Below the pieces are notes generated by a model. The model saw only the letters and a program-made list of their open reading frames with translations, did no database searches and had not been told where the DNA came from. Positions 1 to 9,367 of a DNA stretch of 64,000 bases are shown here, in pieces. The stretch is from Comamonadaceae bacterium (GTDB taxonomy: Bacteria > Pseudomonadota > Gammaproteobacteria > Burkholderiales > Burkholderiaceae_C): positions 124,001 through 188,000 of the forward strand of contig JAIYCG010000044.1 in NCBI GenBank assembly GCA_027488115.1. Reading direction: 5' to 3'. The translations under genes and the position numbers were made by a program. Positions within the stretch are counted from its first letter, which is position 1, and every line of letters begins with the position of its first letter.

Positions 1-396
1 GCCTACCTTGAGTCTGATCCAAAGCAATCTGTATTTGCTCACATAGCACCCCTCTATGAATTGGGTCTGACGAACTTGCTTGAGTTATTGGCAGATCTTG
101 CTCAGGGCAAGACGCCACAACTCAAAGTGCAAGATAAAGAAGGCTTTAGATATTTTCGCTTGCCTGACGAATCAGCTTTTGTTGAGCTCGATCGGATGGG
201 TGTACAGGCAGTGTCATTTGATGCGTACAGTGAATTTATCAAGCAATTTGTGCCGGCTTCATTGGCAAGCCAACTTAAGCTTGTGCTGTCACCTTTAGAA
301 ATTCAAAGTTCAACGCAATGCGTTGCAGAATTAGGGATTCCAGATGCCCTAGAGCAGTTCAAAAAGAGTTTGCAACAGAGCTGTGTCAATGCTTAG
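1..396 (+). CDS. C-terminal end of an unidentified protein (5' end outside window)
   Basis: The reading frame is open from base 1 to the stop at 394-396, giving 131 residues, and no convincing start lies inside the window, so the gene begins upstream. The visible part is probably mostly helical, with no Cys pair, membrane segment or catalytic motif that I recognise. It contains a run rich in Leu, Ala and Glu near its start and an amphipathic C-terminus. It converges on the ABC-type binding-protein gene, whose stop lies 3 bp away. I do not assign a function. Confidence 0.6.
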   Translation, partial: AYLESDPKQSVFAHIAPLYELGLTNLLELLADLAQGKTPQLKVQDKEGFRYFRLPDESAFVELDRMGVQAVSFDAYSEFIKQFVPASLASQLKLVLSPLEIQSSTQCVAELGIPDALEQFKKSLQQSCVNA

Positions 397-399
397 TTC

Positions 400-1416
400 T
401 TAGTTAACAGTCTCAGCAATTTTCACAACACGAATCGGCGGGTAAAGCTTTAGCTCTTTGGCTACCCGCATGTTGACAATCAAAGAAAACCCGGGTGGTG
501 CAACAACAGGAATGTTTTGGGGTTGGATTTTTTTGACCAAAATCATCTCAGCCTTAGATGCCGTTAATTGTCCAACTGTCGTGTAGCGATTTACAACCCC
601 AAACAAAGCATCAGACTCAAGCACAACTGGCTCGGAGACAGCAAGAACTGGCAGATTTTGTTTGACTGCCTCTTTGGTAATCACATTTCGATTAAGCAGT
701 AAAAAAGTATCTGGCGCAAAGTAAATTAAATCAACTTTTTTCTTTGCCAGTTCATCAACTAACTGAGGCAAACTTGAAGCGTCAGGCTTGCCTTCAGGGT
801 TCAGTGGAACATTGACAGACACGAGTTGGAAATCAAACTTGGATTGAGCGATTTCGAGTTCATTTTTCACGACCTTTGAATTGTTTTCTGTCGTGTTAAA
901 GACATAGCCGATGCGTTTGAAGGGCAAATAGAGTCTTGCAACTTGTAGCTGGGTATCTACAGGTAAGACATAAAGAGTTCCAGTGACGTTGCGGCCTGGG
1001 GCATTCAAGCTTTTGACCAGCCCCGAGCCGACAGGGGTTGAGGCAATCATGAAAAGGGCAGGGATATCAGTGACATGCTTAGCTGGGTCGACATTTTCAA
1101 CAGTTCCAAGCATTGCTAACGACACTGTAGTGCCCCAAGTGACAAGCAGGTCTGGCTTGTTGGCTTTAACTTGTTTGACGAACTGAGGCAAGACTTGAGA
1201 ATTTGTTTTTGCATCGAGCACTTCAATCTCAACCGGTATCTTTCGCTCTGAGAAATAGCTTTTGAAACCCATGCAAGCTTCTTCACATCCGCGAAACACA
1301 ACCATTGTGATGCGAAATGGTTTGACATCGGCAGCAAATGATCGGTCCGGGTAAACCGTGCTACCAACAGCTACAAGCAAAAGCAGTGCAAAAGAACGGA
1401 TGTTTGAAGATATCAT
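400..1416 (-). CDS. ABC-type substrate-binding protein, PF04392/TrpX-like family
   Basis: A 338-residue secreted binding protein. The N-terminus has a hydrophobic stretch ending at SFAA, typical of a Sec signal peptide. The body has the two-lobe periplasmic pattern of the ABC_sub_bind family: an early FRGCEEAC segment, a DLLVTWGTT turn, then GRNVTGTLY, and a late FGVVNRYTTVGQ region. The start at 1416 is preferred over the longer frame because its ATG overlaps the TGA of the upstream gene as ATGA and is followed at once by the signal peptide. It is last in a three-gene operon with a sensor-MFS fusion and a sensor-like protein. No ABC permease or ATPase is adjacent, so it may deliver ligand to the MFS fusion or act as a sensor accessory. 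That role is inference. Confidence 0.75.
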   Translation of the reverse strand: MISSNIRSFALLLLVAVGSTVYPDRSFAADVKPFRITMVVFRGCEEACMGFKSYFSERKIPVEIEVLDAKTNSQVLPQFVKQVKANKPDLLVTWGTTVSLAMLGTVENVDPAKHVTDIPALFMIASTPVGSGLVKSLNAPGRNVTGTLYVLPVDTQLQVARLYLPFKRIGYVFNTTENNSKVVKNELEIAQSKFDFQLVSVNVPLNPEGKPDASSLPQLVDELAKKKVDLIYFAPDTFLLLNRNVITKEAVKQNLPVLAVSEPVVLESDALFGVVNRYTTVGQLTASKAEMILVKKIQPQNIPVVAPPGFSLIVNMRVAKELKLYPPIRVVKIAETVN

Positions 1417-3359
1417 TTTTGTAAAGAAGCCTGTTTGTTGACAGTTGAGCGCAATACGAGCCCAAGGTTTCCGAGGCAAAGCACCAAAACGCAAACACCA
1501 AGGCCGACCGCTGCTTCACGGTAATTGAAAGACAGCGAAAAGATGGCCACGATGCCTGCTCCTAAAACTCCGCCGACGCGCTCAAAAGCTCTTGCAAGGG
1601 CCAATGTATTGGGCGTACTGATATGCGGCAACTCTGACCGGGTAATGGACAGTATGACCGAGGTGGACATGGTCAAGACCATACTTTGTCCAAGCCCGAT
1701 ACACATGATGGCTGCAGCTAATGCCGCTGCTGAGTTAAACCAATAGAGAAGCAATGCGCCTGAGCCAGTCAAGAGTGCGCCAGCGATCATGATTCGAATC
1801 TTTAAATGGGGCCCTGGGTTGACTCGAGCGATCAACATATTTCCAAAGATCAGGGGCAGGTAATACAGCATAAAGAACTGCCCGATGCTGGTTTGAGAGA
1901 ATTGAAAACTTATCAGCAGAATGGGTGTCACATAAAACAACAAACCACCAAGCATCAGTTTGCCTGCGGCAATATCACAAAGCAAAATGATTAAAACTTG
2001 TCTGTTCTTTAGCAATTCACCAAAATCTTTTAGCTTTGAAGAAGTGTTGTTTGACTGCGGCTGAGCCTCGTTGGCAGCCGATGGCATTTTGAGTCCTTGG
2101 AAGAAAAACCAAGACAATCCAGCCATTCCAGCGGCAAAAAGCATGGCGGTGTAAAGACCTAACACCTCTGCAACTACTGCACCGATGGGGGCGCCGCACA
2201 GTGAAGCAGCAGTAATTGCGGCCACAAAAGTCGCAAGTCCGCGAGTTGTTTCTGCATCGTTTCTTGCAGTTTGCATCATGTAAACTTGGCAGGAAACTGT
2301 GGCAACTGCGTAACCGATAGCGCAAATCGTACGCAAAGCAATGACCTCTGGCACAGTTGTGGCAAATGCCATCCCACCTAAACCTAGGGTCGAAATTAGC
2401 ACGCTCCATTTGAAGGTGTTTCGCAGCCCAAGTCTTGCAATCACAGCGCCACCAAACAAGGTGCCTAAACCGGCAAACAGCATGTAAGCCATGATCGGAA
2501 GTGCGATATCAACATCTACCGTGATTAAGGTGCGAGTCAGTGCGATATCTTGAACGTAAATTGGAAAAAAAGCCCGAAGCATTTCTTCCGATAAAACAAA
2601 TAAGAAAAGAACGATGCGCACATCGTATGCTTGAGGCTCATGCCAATCTTTGCTTGCTTGGTGTAAGTTGCCTTGTGACTCGCTGTTGGTGGAGGGCTTG
2701 AAACCTTGCTGGGTCAGAATAATGAGCTCTGACAAGGGCCCGGTTAAAGCTTGAGGCAAGCTTCTTTGCGGCAGTCCCATTTTTAAACCATTGATCATTG
2801 CGACCCATGTGTCCTTGGGTCTTAAGACCCAAAGTACTGCGAAGAATAAGATAATTTCAAAACCAAATAGCAAGGCCACAAACAAAGCAACAACTGCGTC
2901 GCCAAACATAATTTGTAGTTTTTCCTGAGCATAAGTAGCCCGTAGTCCAATGGTGACACCCGGTAGCTCCTCATCTGCTGCAATCTCTTCGAGAATCTCT
3001 CCGTTAGAGCGACGTTGCTTATTGCCATCGCGATACAAACTGTATTCTTTGCCATCCAGACTTTTGACTTGTATAAATTCGATCTCAGGGTTGTCGAGCA
3101 AGGTGTCTGATAAGTAGTCGTCCATGCCAACCAAAGCATCGTAAGGGATGCCTAATTTAATTGAGTCAGCAACGGTTGTTCTGACTGCGTTGGCGATGAC
3201 GTTACCCTTTAAAAGAACTTGCGGCAAAAGTATTTTTTCGAAATTGCTCAACATCAAAAAAGTTAAGAGCAATGAGGAACAAAGACCAACAAGCAAAAGC
3301 ACCAGTGACGTGCGTCTGGCTAGCTTGCGCTCAAAGCTTTTTGTATCGATTTTTGTCAT
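1413..3359 (-). CDS. MFS permease with N-terminal periplasmic sensor-like module
   Basis: 648 residues, far longer than a usual MFS carrier of about 400. Residues about 17-39 form a first membrane helix. About 40-155 is a hydrophilic region likely to be periplasmic, containing a VKSLDGKEY segment as in PAS/Cache-type sensor folds. About 156-180 is a second helix. A linker follows, and from about 250 there are many hydrophobic helices with MFS-like loops such as ARLGLRNTFKWS. The layout is that of a receptor input module joined to a transporter instead of a kinase. Both ends overlap neighbouring genes as ATGA, so the three genes are probably translationally coupled. The MFS assignment is fairly secure. 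The sensor reading rests on topology only. Confidence 0.7.
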   Translation of the reverse strand: MTKIDTKSFERKLARRTSLVLLLVGLCSSLLLTFLMLSNFEKILLPQVLLKGNVIANAVRTTVADSIKLGIPYDALVGMDDYLSDTLLDNPEIEFIQVKSLDGKEYSLYRDGNKQRRSNGEILEEIAADEELPGVTIGLRATYAQEKLQIMFGDAVVALFVALLFGFEIILFFAVLWVLRPKDTWVAMINGLKMGLPQRSLPQALTGPLSELIILTQQGFKPSTNSESQGNLHQASKDWHEPQAYDVRIVLFLFVLSEEMLRAFFPIYVQDIALTRTLITVDVDIALPIMAYMLFAGLGTLFGGAVIARLGLRNTFKWSVLISTLGLGGMAFATTVPEVIALRTICAIGYAVATVSCQVYMMQTARNDAETTRGLATFVAAITAASLCGAPIGAVVAEVLGLYTAMLFAAGMAGLSWFFFQGLKMPSAANEAQPQSNNTSSKLKDFGELLKNRQVLIILLCDIAAGKLMLGGLLFYVTPILLISFQFSQTSIGQFFMLYYLPLIFGNMLIARVNPGPHLKIRIMIAGALLTGSGALLLYWFNSAAALAAAIMCIGLGQSMVLTMSTSVILSITRSELPHISTPNTLALARAFERVGGVLGAGIVAIFSLSFNYREAAVGLGVCVLVLCLGNLGLVLRSTVNKQASLQK

Positions 3360-4093
3360 GTTGAAGCGCTAGGTTGCTGAAGAGTCAAAGTGGATTTTTT
3401 GACGTCTTGTACATTTTGAGCAAGTTGGCATAACTCACTGTGGGCAAGTACGCTCTGATCAAGTTGCTTGCCTAAAATTACAGAGCGCGCAGCTGAAATA
3501 ATTTTGTCCAAACTTATGAGCAGATAAAAAAGTAATGGAAAAAGTATCGCAATAGAGGCGGCACAAAAAATTCCCAATAGTCTCGCAAGTTCTTTGCGGG
3601 CGTCGGCGGCCAACTTTAAAACCTCAGACTTGTCCGATATGAAAACTAACTGCGCCACAGATTTACCAATTGGATCCACGATGGGCCAACGTTGGGTAAA
3701 AACAGGCGTGTCACATAATTTTGCTGCCCCTTGATCTTTCGCGCTGCTTGCATCGCCAAGGCACTGAGATGGGCCTGGTAGCTTGCCAGCAAACCAGAGC
3801 GGCTCATTGCTATTTGAAAGTAAGTCTTTAATTTGAATAGAAAATACAATTGAATTTTTTTGCACAACTTCTTCAAGCATGACAGACAATTGCGCATTGG
3901 TTTGAAGAGTTAGCCCAGTGGCTAGGCTGCGCTCAATATCGCGCTTCAGTGCCTCAGCGGGAACCTCGACTCTGGAGCTGACGACTTCAAACAAAAGGTT
4001 CTGAAAGCGAAAAAACTGCAGAACCGAAAGCATTCCAAGTAGAAAAATAATCAGCCCAAGGCCAACGCTGATTATTTTAAGTTTTTGAAGCAT
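3356..4093 (-). CDS. Two-TM sensor-like membrane protein without an output domain
   Basis: 245 residues. A helix at about 7-29, a probable periplasmic domain at about 30-165, a second helix at about 168-190, then a short cytoplasmic tail of HAMP-like length ending in SAST. The periplasmic part contains two Cys (near KLPGPSQCLG and AKLCDTP) that could form a disulfide. No kinase, cyclase, GGDEF or chemotaxis domain follows. It is first in the operon with the sensor-MFS fusion and the binding protein, and shares the same helix-periplasm-helix plan as the N-terminus of the fusion. The two could pair as receptor subunits, which is inference. The ATG at 4093 lies about 45 bp downstream of a good -10 element. 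Confidence 0.6.
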   Translation of the reverse strand: MLQKLKIISVGLGLIIFLLGMLSVLQFFRFQNLLFEVVSSRVEVPAEALKRDIERSLATGLTLQTNAQLSVMLEEVVQKNSIVFSIQIKDLLSNSNEPLWFAGKLPGPSQCLGDASSAKDQGAAKLCDTPVFTQRWPIVDPIGKSVAQLVFISDKSEVLKLAADARKELARLLGIFCAASIAILFPLLFYLLISLDKIISAARSVILGKQLDQSVLAHSELCQLAQNVQDVKKSTLTLQQPSAST

Positions 4094-4393
4094 TGGTCAT
4101 ATTCCAATAAATGGGGGACAAAATATTAAATTCATTATAAGGAAGCTGCTTATTTAATTCGAAAATTTGAACGCCCTTTTAGGGCTATTTTTTCTCAAAT
4201 GAAAATCAAATTTCTTTTATATCAACAGCGTGGTGTATGCTGGCCAAACTTAGACTAGATACAAAATTTTCATCATTTTGTAATCAAACAGATTGCATGG
4301 AGATTTTCTTTGAATCATTCACAAAGATCCTGGTCCGTAAAAACTAAGCATTTCGGCGTATAAAATAACTCAACACCCTTTATGAGGAAATAA
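4094..4393. promoter_or_regulatory. AT-rich divergent promoter region (300 bp, no gene seen)
   Basis: This gap separates the divergent sensor/MFS operon and the VOC gene. For the minus-strand operon, 4134-4139 reads TATAAT on the minus strand, with a weak -35-like TTCGAA at 4158-4163 (18 bp spacer). For the VOC gene, TATAAA at 4359-4364 could serve as -10 and GAGGAA at 4383-4388 is a clear ribosome binding site. A small GCCC/GGGC hairpin followed by T residues lies at 4173-4185. No ORF in the gap looks coding. Confidence 0.4.
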
Positions 4394-4774
4394 ATGTTCA
4401 GTCACGTCATGGTCGGTGCCAATGACCTAGAGGCATCTAAAAAGTTTTATGACGCAGTTCTGGGTACTCTCGGAATTGGTGCTGGTGTCATCAATAACAA
4501 CAGTCGATACTTTTACAGAACGCCAACGGGGTCTTTTTCAATCACCAAACCCATTGATGGTCAGGCCGCAACACCTGCCAATGGCGGCACCATTGGCTTT
4601 CTCGCTCAGTCGTTAGATCAGGTCCATGCTTTTCATGCAGCAGGTGTTGCCAATGGTGGCACTCCTTGTGAAGACCCACCAGGAACAAGAGATGGCTCAT
4701 TTGGTGCTTTGAATCTGGCTTATCTTCGTGATCCAACTGGCAATAAGATTTGCGTTTTGCACCGACCTGGTTAG
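4394..4774 (+). CDS. VOC-family (glyoxalase/bleomycin-resistance fold) protein
   Basis: 126 residues, a single VOC module. It opens with FSHVMVGANDLEASKKFYD, the usual first beta strand and helix of the family with an N-terminal metal-type His at position 4, and ends with the typical AYLRDPTGNKICVLH strand. Members bind a divalent metal and act as lyases, isomerases, dioxygenases or resistance proteins, and the substrate cannot be read from sequence. The protein is cytoplasmic with no signal peptide. It stands alone, preceded by a clear GAGGAA ribosome binding site, and faces the receiver gene on the other strand. Confidence 0.85.
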   Translation: MFSHVMVGANDLEASKKFYDAVLGTLGIGAGVINNNSRYFYRTPTGSFSITKPIDGQAATPANGGTIGFLAQSLDQVHAFHAAGVANGGTPCEDPPGTRDGSFGALNLAYLRDPTGNKICVLHRPG

Positions 4775-4840
4775 CAATCAACCAAAATCATCAAAGCTCG
4801 AAGGACTGTATTTTGAGCTTTGATGAGGTCAGCAATTGCC

Positions 4841-5221
4841 TTATGCCACAGCCTCTGAAAGTACTTTTTCAACCAACTGCACCAAGTCCTTTCCCTTGAA
4901 GGGCTTGGTAATGCATGCCGAAGCACCTGGTACTTGAATGCTGGCAATACCCAATCTGTTTTGAACTGAATCGGGGCTCCCTGAAGCCACAATCACCGGC
5001 AGCTTGGGATACTTGATGCGAATTTGCTCAATGAACTCGACACCGTTCATGTTGGGCATGACCAAGTCGGTGATCACCAAAGAAACTTGGGTTTGCTCCA
5101 ACCAATCCAATGCTTCAATGCCATCTGCTGCGCCAATCACGGCGTAGCCATTCACCTCAAGGGTTTCCTGAACACCTTCACGAAGCAAAAGTTCATCTTC
5201 AACTAATAAGATGGTTTTCAT
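4841..5221 (-). CDS. Stand-alone response-regulator receiver (CheY-like)
   Basis: 126 residues made only of a REC domain. The acidic pair E8-D9, the phospho-acceptor D52 (in ITDLVMPNMNG), the switch residue S80 (in VIVASGS) and K106 (in ITKPF) are all present, so it should be phosphorylatable. There is no DNA-binding or enzymatic output domain. I chose the ATG at 5221 (MKTILLVEDE) over the frame start at 5263, because the receiver strand begins there and the 14 extra residues are not family-like. No histidine kinase is adjacent. A partner must be elsewhere. The chemoreceptor further along is not clearly linked. Confidence 0.85.
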   Translation of the reverse strand: MKTILLVEDELLLREGVQETLEVNGYAVIGAADGIEALDWLEQTQVSLVITDLVMPNMNGVEFIEQIRIKYPKLPVIVASGSPDSVQNRLGIASIQVPGASACITKPFKGKDLVQLVEKVLSEAVA

Positions 5222-5370
5222 AAAAATGATGTGGTCGCTTCGAAAAAAACTAAATGAAAACAAGTTTAGAAGAAGCCTAGTTTACCAATTCAAAATTCAA
5301 TAAAAGCAACTTTAAGACATTTATTGACAAAACACATTGAACTCATCACAAGGGGTGTTCCCTAATTCTG

Positions 5371-6603
5371 ATGGCTATAAACTGCAATAGCATGCTAACC
5401 ATGCAACAAACAACCGGTCTTATTCTCTCTGGCGGTGGTGCCAGAGCAGCCTATCAAGTAGGTGTATTGGCCGCCATTGGCCGCATGCGGCGCGAAGCAG
5501 GTGTTGCACACGGAAACCCCTATCCAGTCATTTCTGGTACCTCAGCTGGCGCCATCAATGCTGCATTCTTGGCCAGCAATGCAGACCGATTTGACGAAGC
5601 GCTTCAGGACTTGGTCTGTGTTTGGCGCCATTTTCAAGTTGAGCAGGTATACCGTTCCGACGTCTTGGGCATGATCAGGTCCGGCGCACGGTGGTTGTCT
5701 TTGTTGTCTTTGGGTTGGTTATTGGCGCAGAAAAAACTCCGCCCTAAATCACTTCTGAACAACGACCCCTTGAGCGAGTTGTTAGCGCAACACATCGATT
5801 TTCAACGCTTGCCTCATCTTCTCGAGCAGGGTCATTTGCGTGCACTGGCCATCACTGCGTCGAGTTACAGCACTGGCGAACACGTTACTTTTTATGACAG
5901 TTGTCACCCCGTCACGCCTTGGGTGCGCAACCAACGTCTGGCACAACACTGTCGCTTGACGCACGACCACCTTTTGGCCAGCTCGGCCATTCCTTTTATA
6001 TTTCCAGCTACGCGGCTTGATGGCCCTCAGGGCGTCGCTTATTTTGGCGATGGCTCTATGCGGCAAACCGCCCCCATTTCGCCTGCCATTCATTTGGGTG
6101 CCAGCAAAATCTTAGTGGTAGGGGCTGGCCGAATGCTAGAACCCCCCAAGAAGAGCCAAGAGGAGCCCACGTACCCTTCACTGGCCCACATTGCAGGCCA
6201 TGCTTTGTCCAGCATCTTTTTGGATTCCTTGGCTGTCGACGTGGAACGCATGCAGCGCATCAATCAAACGCTGGAACTGATTCCTGAAGAGAAGCGACAC
6301 ACCACTCATTTACGTCCTGTTCAGTTGCTACTCATTGCACCTTCACAGCGATTGGATGCCATTGCAGCAAAGCACGCAGATGCATTGCCCAATACCGTCA
6401 AAAGCTTGTTGCGCACCATGGGTGCAAGCACCAGTTCAGACGCCGGCCAAGGCCAAGGCTTTGGTCTCGGACAGGGCAACGCGCTGGTCAGTTATTTGTT
6501 GTTTGAGGGGGCCTACACCCAAGAGCTGATGGCCTTGGGAGAATCAGATGCCCAGGCCCAGCAAGAAGAGATTTACAAATTCTTTGGCTGGGCGGGTAAA
6601 TGA
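5371..6603 (+). CDS. Patatin-like phospholipase family protein
   Basis: 410 residues from this start. The patatin Ser-Asp dyad is visible. Numbered from the internal ATG at 5401, the oxyanion loop GGGARAAY is at 11-18, the nucleophile elbow GTSAG has Ser48, and the catalytic Asp217 is in FGDGS. Such enzymes are lipid acyl hydrolases acting on membrane or storage lipids. No signal peptide is seen. An AAGGGG sits about 15 bp before the ATG at 5371. The ATGs at 5392 and 5401 fit the domain edge better but lack an obvious ribosome binding site, so the exact start is uncertain. The gene ends just before the large palindrome shared with the convergent chemoreceptor gene. Confidence 0.9.
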   Translation: MAINCNSMLTMQQTTGLILSGGGARAAYQVGVLAAIGRMRREAGVAHGNPYPVISGTSAGAINAAFLASNADRFDEALQDLVCVWRHFQVEQVYRSDVLGMIRSGARWLSLLSLGWLLAQKKLRPKSLLNNDPLSELLAQHIDFQRLPHLLEQGHLRALAITASSYSTGEHVTFYDSCHPVTPWVRNQRLAQHCRLTHDHLLASSAIPFIFPATRLDGPQGVAYFGDGSMRQTAPISPAIHLGASKILVVGAGRMLEPPKKSQEEPTYPSLAHIAGHALSSIFLDSLAVDVERMQRINQTLELIPEEKRHTTHLRPVQLLLIAPSQRLDAIAAKHADALPNTVKSLLRTMGASTSSDAGQGQGFGLGQGNALVSYLLFEGAYTQELMALGESDAQAQQEEIYKFFGWAGK

Positions 6604-6610
6604 CGGGGTC

Positions 6611-6764
6611 AAATAAATGGGGTCAGATCAACATTAATTTGATCAATCAATGAGGTTAATGCCTCGTGGGGGCTTCCTCATACTGGGGTACCAGAAATCG
6701 TCAGCCCCCACGAGGCATTAACCTCACTGATTGGAAATTAATGTTGATCTGACCCCATTTATTT
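6611..6764. repeat. 154-bp near-perfect palindrome, MITE-like, between convergent genes
   Basis: The left arm 6611-6674 and right arm 6703-6764 are reverse complements around a 28-base centre (6675-6702). The inner 24 bp (6651-6674 against 6703-6726) match perfectly, and the outer 30 bp (6611-6640 against 6735-6764) also match perfectly. Between them lies a short stretch with one mismatch and a 2-base length difference. The outer ends carry GGGGTCAGATCAACATTAAT, a motif I associate from memory with elements near Y1/REP-associated transposases in proteobacteria. It fills nearly the whole gap between the patatin and chemoreceptor stops and could act as a two-way terminator. No transposase lies nearby. 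Confidence 0.85.
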
Positions 6765-6765
6765 T

Positions 6766-9093
6766 TTAAGCCTGTAACTTAAAGCGCGAAACCTCACGGC
6801 GTGTGGCATCTGCGCTGTTTGACAACGATATGACACTGGCTGTCATTTCCTCGGATGCAGCAGCGTTGCTGTTGGCAATGCGATCAAGGCCTGATAAGTT
6901 GGCATTGATCTCTTCAATGGCAGAGGCTTGCTGTTCCAAAGAGGCCGAGATGCGCTGTAACAGGCTGTCGGTCATTTGTGAAATTTCGCCTACCTGGGCC
7001 ATGTCCTTGCTGACCTCCGTAACGGCCAAAACAGCTTTGGCGGTTTCGCTGGCAGCTGCTTGTACCAACTGGGCAATCTCTTGAGAGCTGGCAGCACTGC
7101 TAACCGCCAGCTTGCCCACTTCATCAGCCACCACGGCAAAGCCTTTGCCATGCTCGCCTGCGCGGGCTGCCTCAATGGCTGCGTTCAAGGACAAGAGATT
7201 AGTTTTATTTGCAATTTTCTCGATCACGCTAGTGATCTTGCTGATTTTTTCAGAGTTGTTTGCAATGGCTGTGACCACTTCCACCATGGCCGCCATTTTT
7301 TGAACGCCTGCCTGAACACGCGCTACCGACTCGCGCGATCTTTCTGATGCCATTTCAGTATTGTTAGACACATCATCAATGGCTTGGCTAGATTGTTTGA
7401 CTGCGGCCGCAACCTGGCTGATGGCCATGGTTTGGTTTTGTGCACCGTCGGCAATTTGGCTAATGGCTTCTGACGTTTCTTTGGAGGCCAAAGCCAACTG
7501 ACGGGTGTTGACGTTGATTTCGTGCATGGCTTTGACCAACGCATCCAAGGACGAATTGATGTTGTCGCGAAGTACCGACAAGTCACCTTGACCCGCTGCT
7601 ACCACTCGGTGGCTTAAGTCACCGCTTGCCAAATTGCGCATCACTTGGCCAATGTCGCTTAACATGAGGTTAAGTGACGACATAGCGAGTTGGGCGTTGT
7701 TGATGGATTTGCCATATTCGCCTTGCGCATTGACATCGATAGCGTATGCAAAATTGCCCTCTTGCAAAGCCTGTGTCACATTGTTCAAGGTGGCAATGGT
7801 GGACTCTACCCGTGCCAAACTGGTGTTCACGGCCGACTTGAGTTTGTCCATGTCTCCTTTGAGGGAGGCTTTGACCGGCTTGGAAAAGTCGCCTTGTGCT
7901 AAAAATTCCATTGTGGTGTTGACTTCTACCAAAGCATCTCCAATGACTTGCAACAAGCGGTTGAAAGAGGCAGAAGTCAAGGCTATCTCGTCAGAACCGC
8001 GAACTTTGACGCGGTGTGTCAAATCAAAGCTCTCTGCAATGGTGTTCATTGAACTTTGCAAAGATTGAAGAGGCTTTTGGATGCTGCGAGTGACCCAATA
8101 GGTTAAGCTTAAAAAGACCAGCGCAAACAAAATAGACAAGGCACTCGCCATGGCGAAACTGTAAGCTGCGTTCTTAGAAAGTGAACTTGCCAAGTCACTC
8201 ATTTGCTTTGTCAATTGATCATCTTGTGCTTTGAGAATGTTCATCTTCTCGGAAATTGCAGCCCACCATGCAGCAGGTGCAATGCCATAGTCTCCGTCCG
8301 TGGCTTTTTTAAGAACTTCATTGCGCAAGACCAGGGCTTCTTTGACACCTGGTTTGTCAAGAGCCAGTGTGAGAGACTGCACATCAGTTGCATTGGCAGT
8401 TTGGCGATAGAGTTTTTCGAAGTTTTCTTGCCGTGCGATGTTGCCAATGAGCTGCGCCAATGCTTCAGGGGTCATAGACTTATTGGCTGTGAGAGTGGCA
8501 TTGATGCCAGCGCGCTCTCGACCTGCGTATTCTTTGAAACTGATCAAGTAGCTGTATGCGCGAATACGTTGTGCAAACTCGACTGAGGGGGAGTCAGCCA
8601 CGGCACTGTCAATGGTGTCTATGAGGGCACTGATACGGCCCGAGTACCACTGAATGGCCACGCCTCCTACAATTGCTTTGGCATCGACTTCTTGACGCTT
8701 GGCAGTGAGTGCTTGGCGCAATGCCTCCAGGCCTTGGTCAGCAGGATTGGCGACAACGCCAATCGAGGCAACACTCTTTAAATATTTGATGGTTTGAGTG
8801 GCTTGCGCAAGGTTGGCGTCAGTCTTCAATCGCTGGGCTTTCAGAGCGCTTGTCGTGGCCTCGCTTCCACCAGAAGCCAAGAAACCCGCAGTCATGCCTC
8901 GCTCTGACTGCAACTCATGCACCAATTGCCCCATTGTGGCCACTTCAGAGACCACCGATGCACTCAAGGCATATTGATTCTTTTCAGTCCAAAACACCCA
9001 TACTTTGTCTAGTGACAAAAAACCCAAGGCAACCAGTAAAGGCAAAACAAGCAAGCTCAGCTTTGTGCGAATTTTGAGAGATTCAAGAGACAT
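6766..9093 (-). CDS. Methyl-accepting chemotaxis protein with NIT sensing domain
   Basis: 775 residues. A first membrane helix lies near 10-30, followed by a helical periplasmic domain with the NIT signature ([18 protein letters not shown]). A second helix lies near 310-332, followed by a HAMP domain and further HAMP-like repeats to about 480. The C-terminal signalling domain contains the highly conserved hairpin tip ([20 protein letters not shown]). NIT domains are associated with nitrate/nitrite sensing in some receptors, but the ligand here is inferred only. AGGAA lies upstream of the ATG. No flagellar or che genes are in the window, and I found no clear sigma-28 promoter. The gene ends against the palindrome. 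Confidence 0.92.
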   Translation of the reverse strand: MSLESLKIRTKLSLLVLPLLVALGFLSLDKVWVFWTEKNQYALSASVVSEVATMGQLVHELQSERGMTAGFLASGGSEATTSALKAQRLKTDANLAQATQTIKYLKSVASIGVVANPADQGLEALRQALTAKRQEVDAKAIVGGVAIQWYSGRISALIDTIDSAVADSPSVEFAQRIRAYSYLISFKEYAGRERAGINATLTANKSMTPEALAQLIGNIARQENFEKLYRQTANATDVQSLTLALDKPGVKEALVLRNEVLKKATDGDYGIAPAAWWAAISEKMNILKAQDDQLTKQMSDLASSLSKNAAYSFAMASALSILFALVFLSLTYWVTRSIQKPLQSLQSSMNTIAESFDLTHRVKVRGSDEIALTSASFNRLLQVIGDALVEVNTTMEFLAQGDFSKPVKASLKGDMDKLKSAVNTSLARVESTIATLNNVTQALQEGNFAYAIDVNAQGEYGKSINNAQLAMSSLNLMLSDIGQVMRNLASGDLSHRVVAAGQGDLSVLRDNINSSLDALVKAMHEINVNTRQLALASKETSEAISQIADGAQNQTMAISQVAAAVKQSSQAIDDVSNNTEMASERSRESVARVQAGVQKMAAMVEVVTAIANNSEKISKITSVIEKIANKTNLLSLNAAIEAARAGEHGKGFAVVADEVGKLAVSSAASSQEIAQLVQAAASETAKAVLAVTEVSKDMAQVGEISQMTDSLLQRISASLEQQASAIEEINANLSGLDRIANSNAAASEEMTASVISLSNSADATRREVSRFKLQA

Positions 9094-9186
9094 CGATATT
9101 TCCTATTTAAATCGATCATAACCTTGCTCAATGACACGCTCCTATTGGTACAAACAATGTGTTTGAATTGACAAGCTTCCAAATTA

Positions 9187-9360
9187 ATGACTTTAGTACT
9201 CAATTTCAAAAGAGACAATCACAAATTAGAGGCCAGTGTCCATTCGCCGCGTGATCGTCGATGGACAGGGGTTGTGCAAGTCATTTCTGAGGTAATTCGG
9301 ACTGAAGAGGGCATCAAGCCAGTGAAGCCCATAGAATGCCGCTTCAACCAAAAGGCATAG
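9187..9360 (+). CDS. Possible small protein of 57 residues upstream of the FKBP gene
   Basis: An ATG at 9187 opens a 57-codon frame that ends with TAG 7 bp before the FKBP start. The predicted product begins MTLVLNFKRDNHKLEASVH and is basic, with alternating strand-like segments (GVVQVISEVI) and no membrane helix or Cys pair. It fills most of the otherwise empty gap between the divergent chemoreceptor gene and FKBP. The amino-acid makeup looks protein-like, but there is no clear ribosome binding site and I recognise no family. It could be a real small gene coupled to FKBP or a chance frame. Confidence 0.4.
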   Translation: MTLVLNFKRDNHKLEASVHSPRDRRWTGVVQVISEVIRTEEGIKPVKPIECRFNQKA

Positions 9361-9367
9361 CCTATCA

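Noticed and set aside
4173-4185. GCCC-TTTTA-GGGC hairpin followed by T residues
   Set aside because: The stem is only 4 bp, and no plus-strand gene ends upstream, so a terminator makes no sense here.
9237-9267. TGTCCAT/ATGGACA hairpin in the gap before FKBP
   Set aside because: It falls inside the proposed 57-codon ORF, has a 17-base loop and no regulator context.
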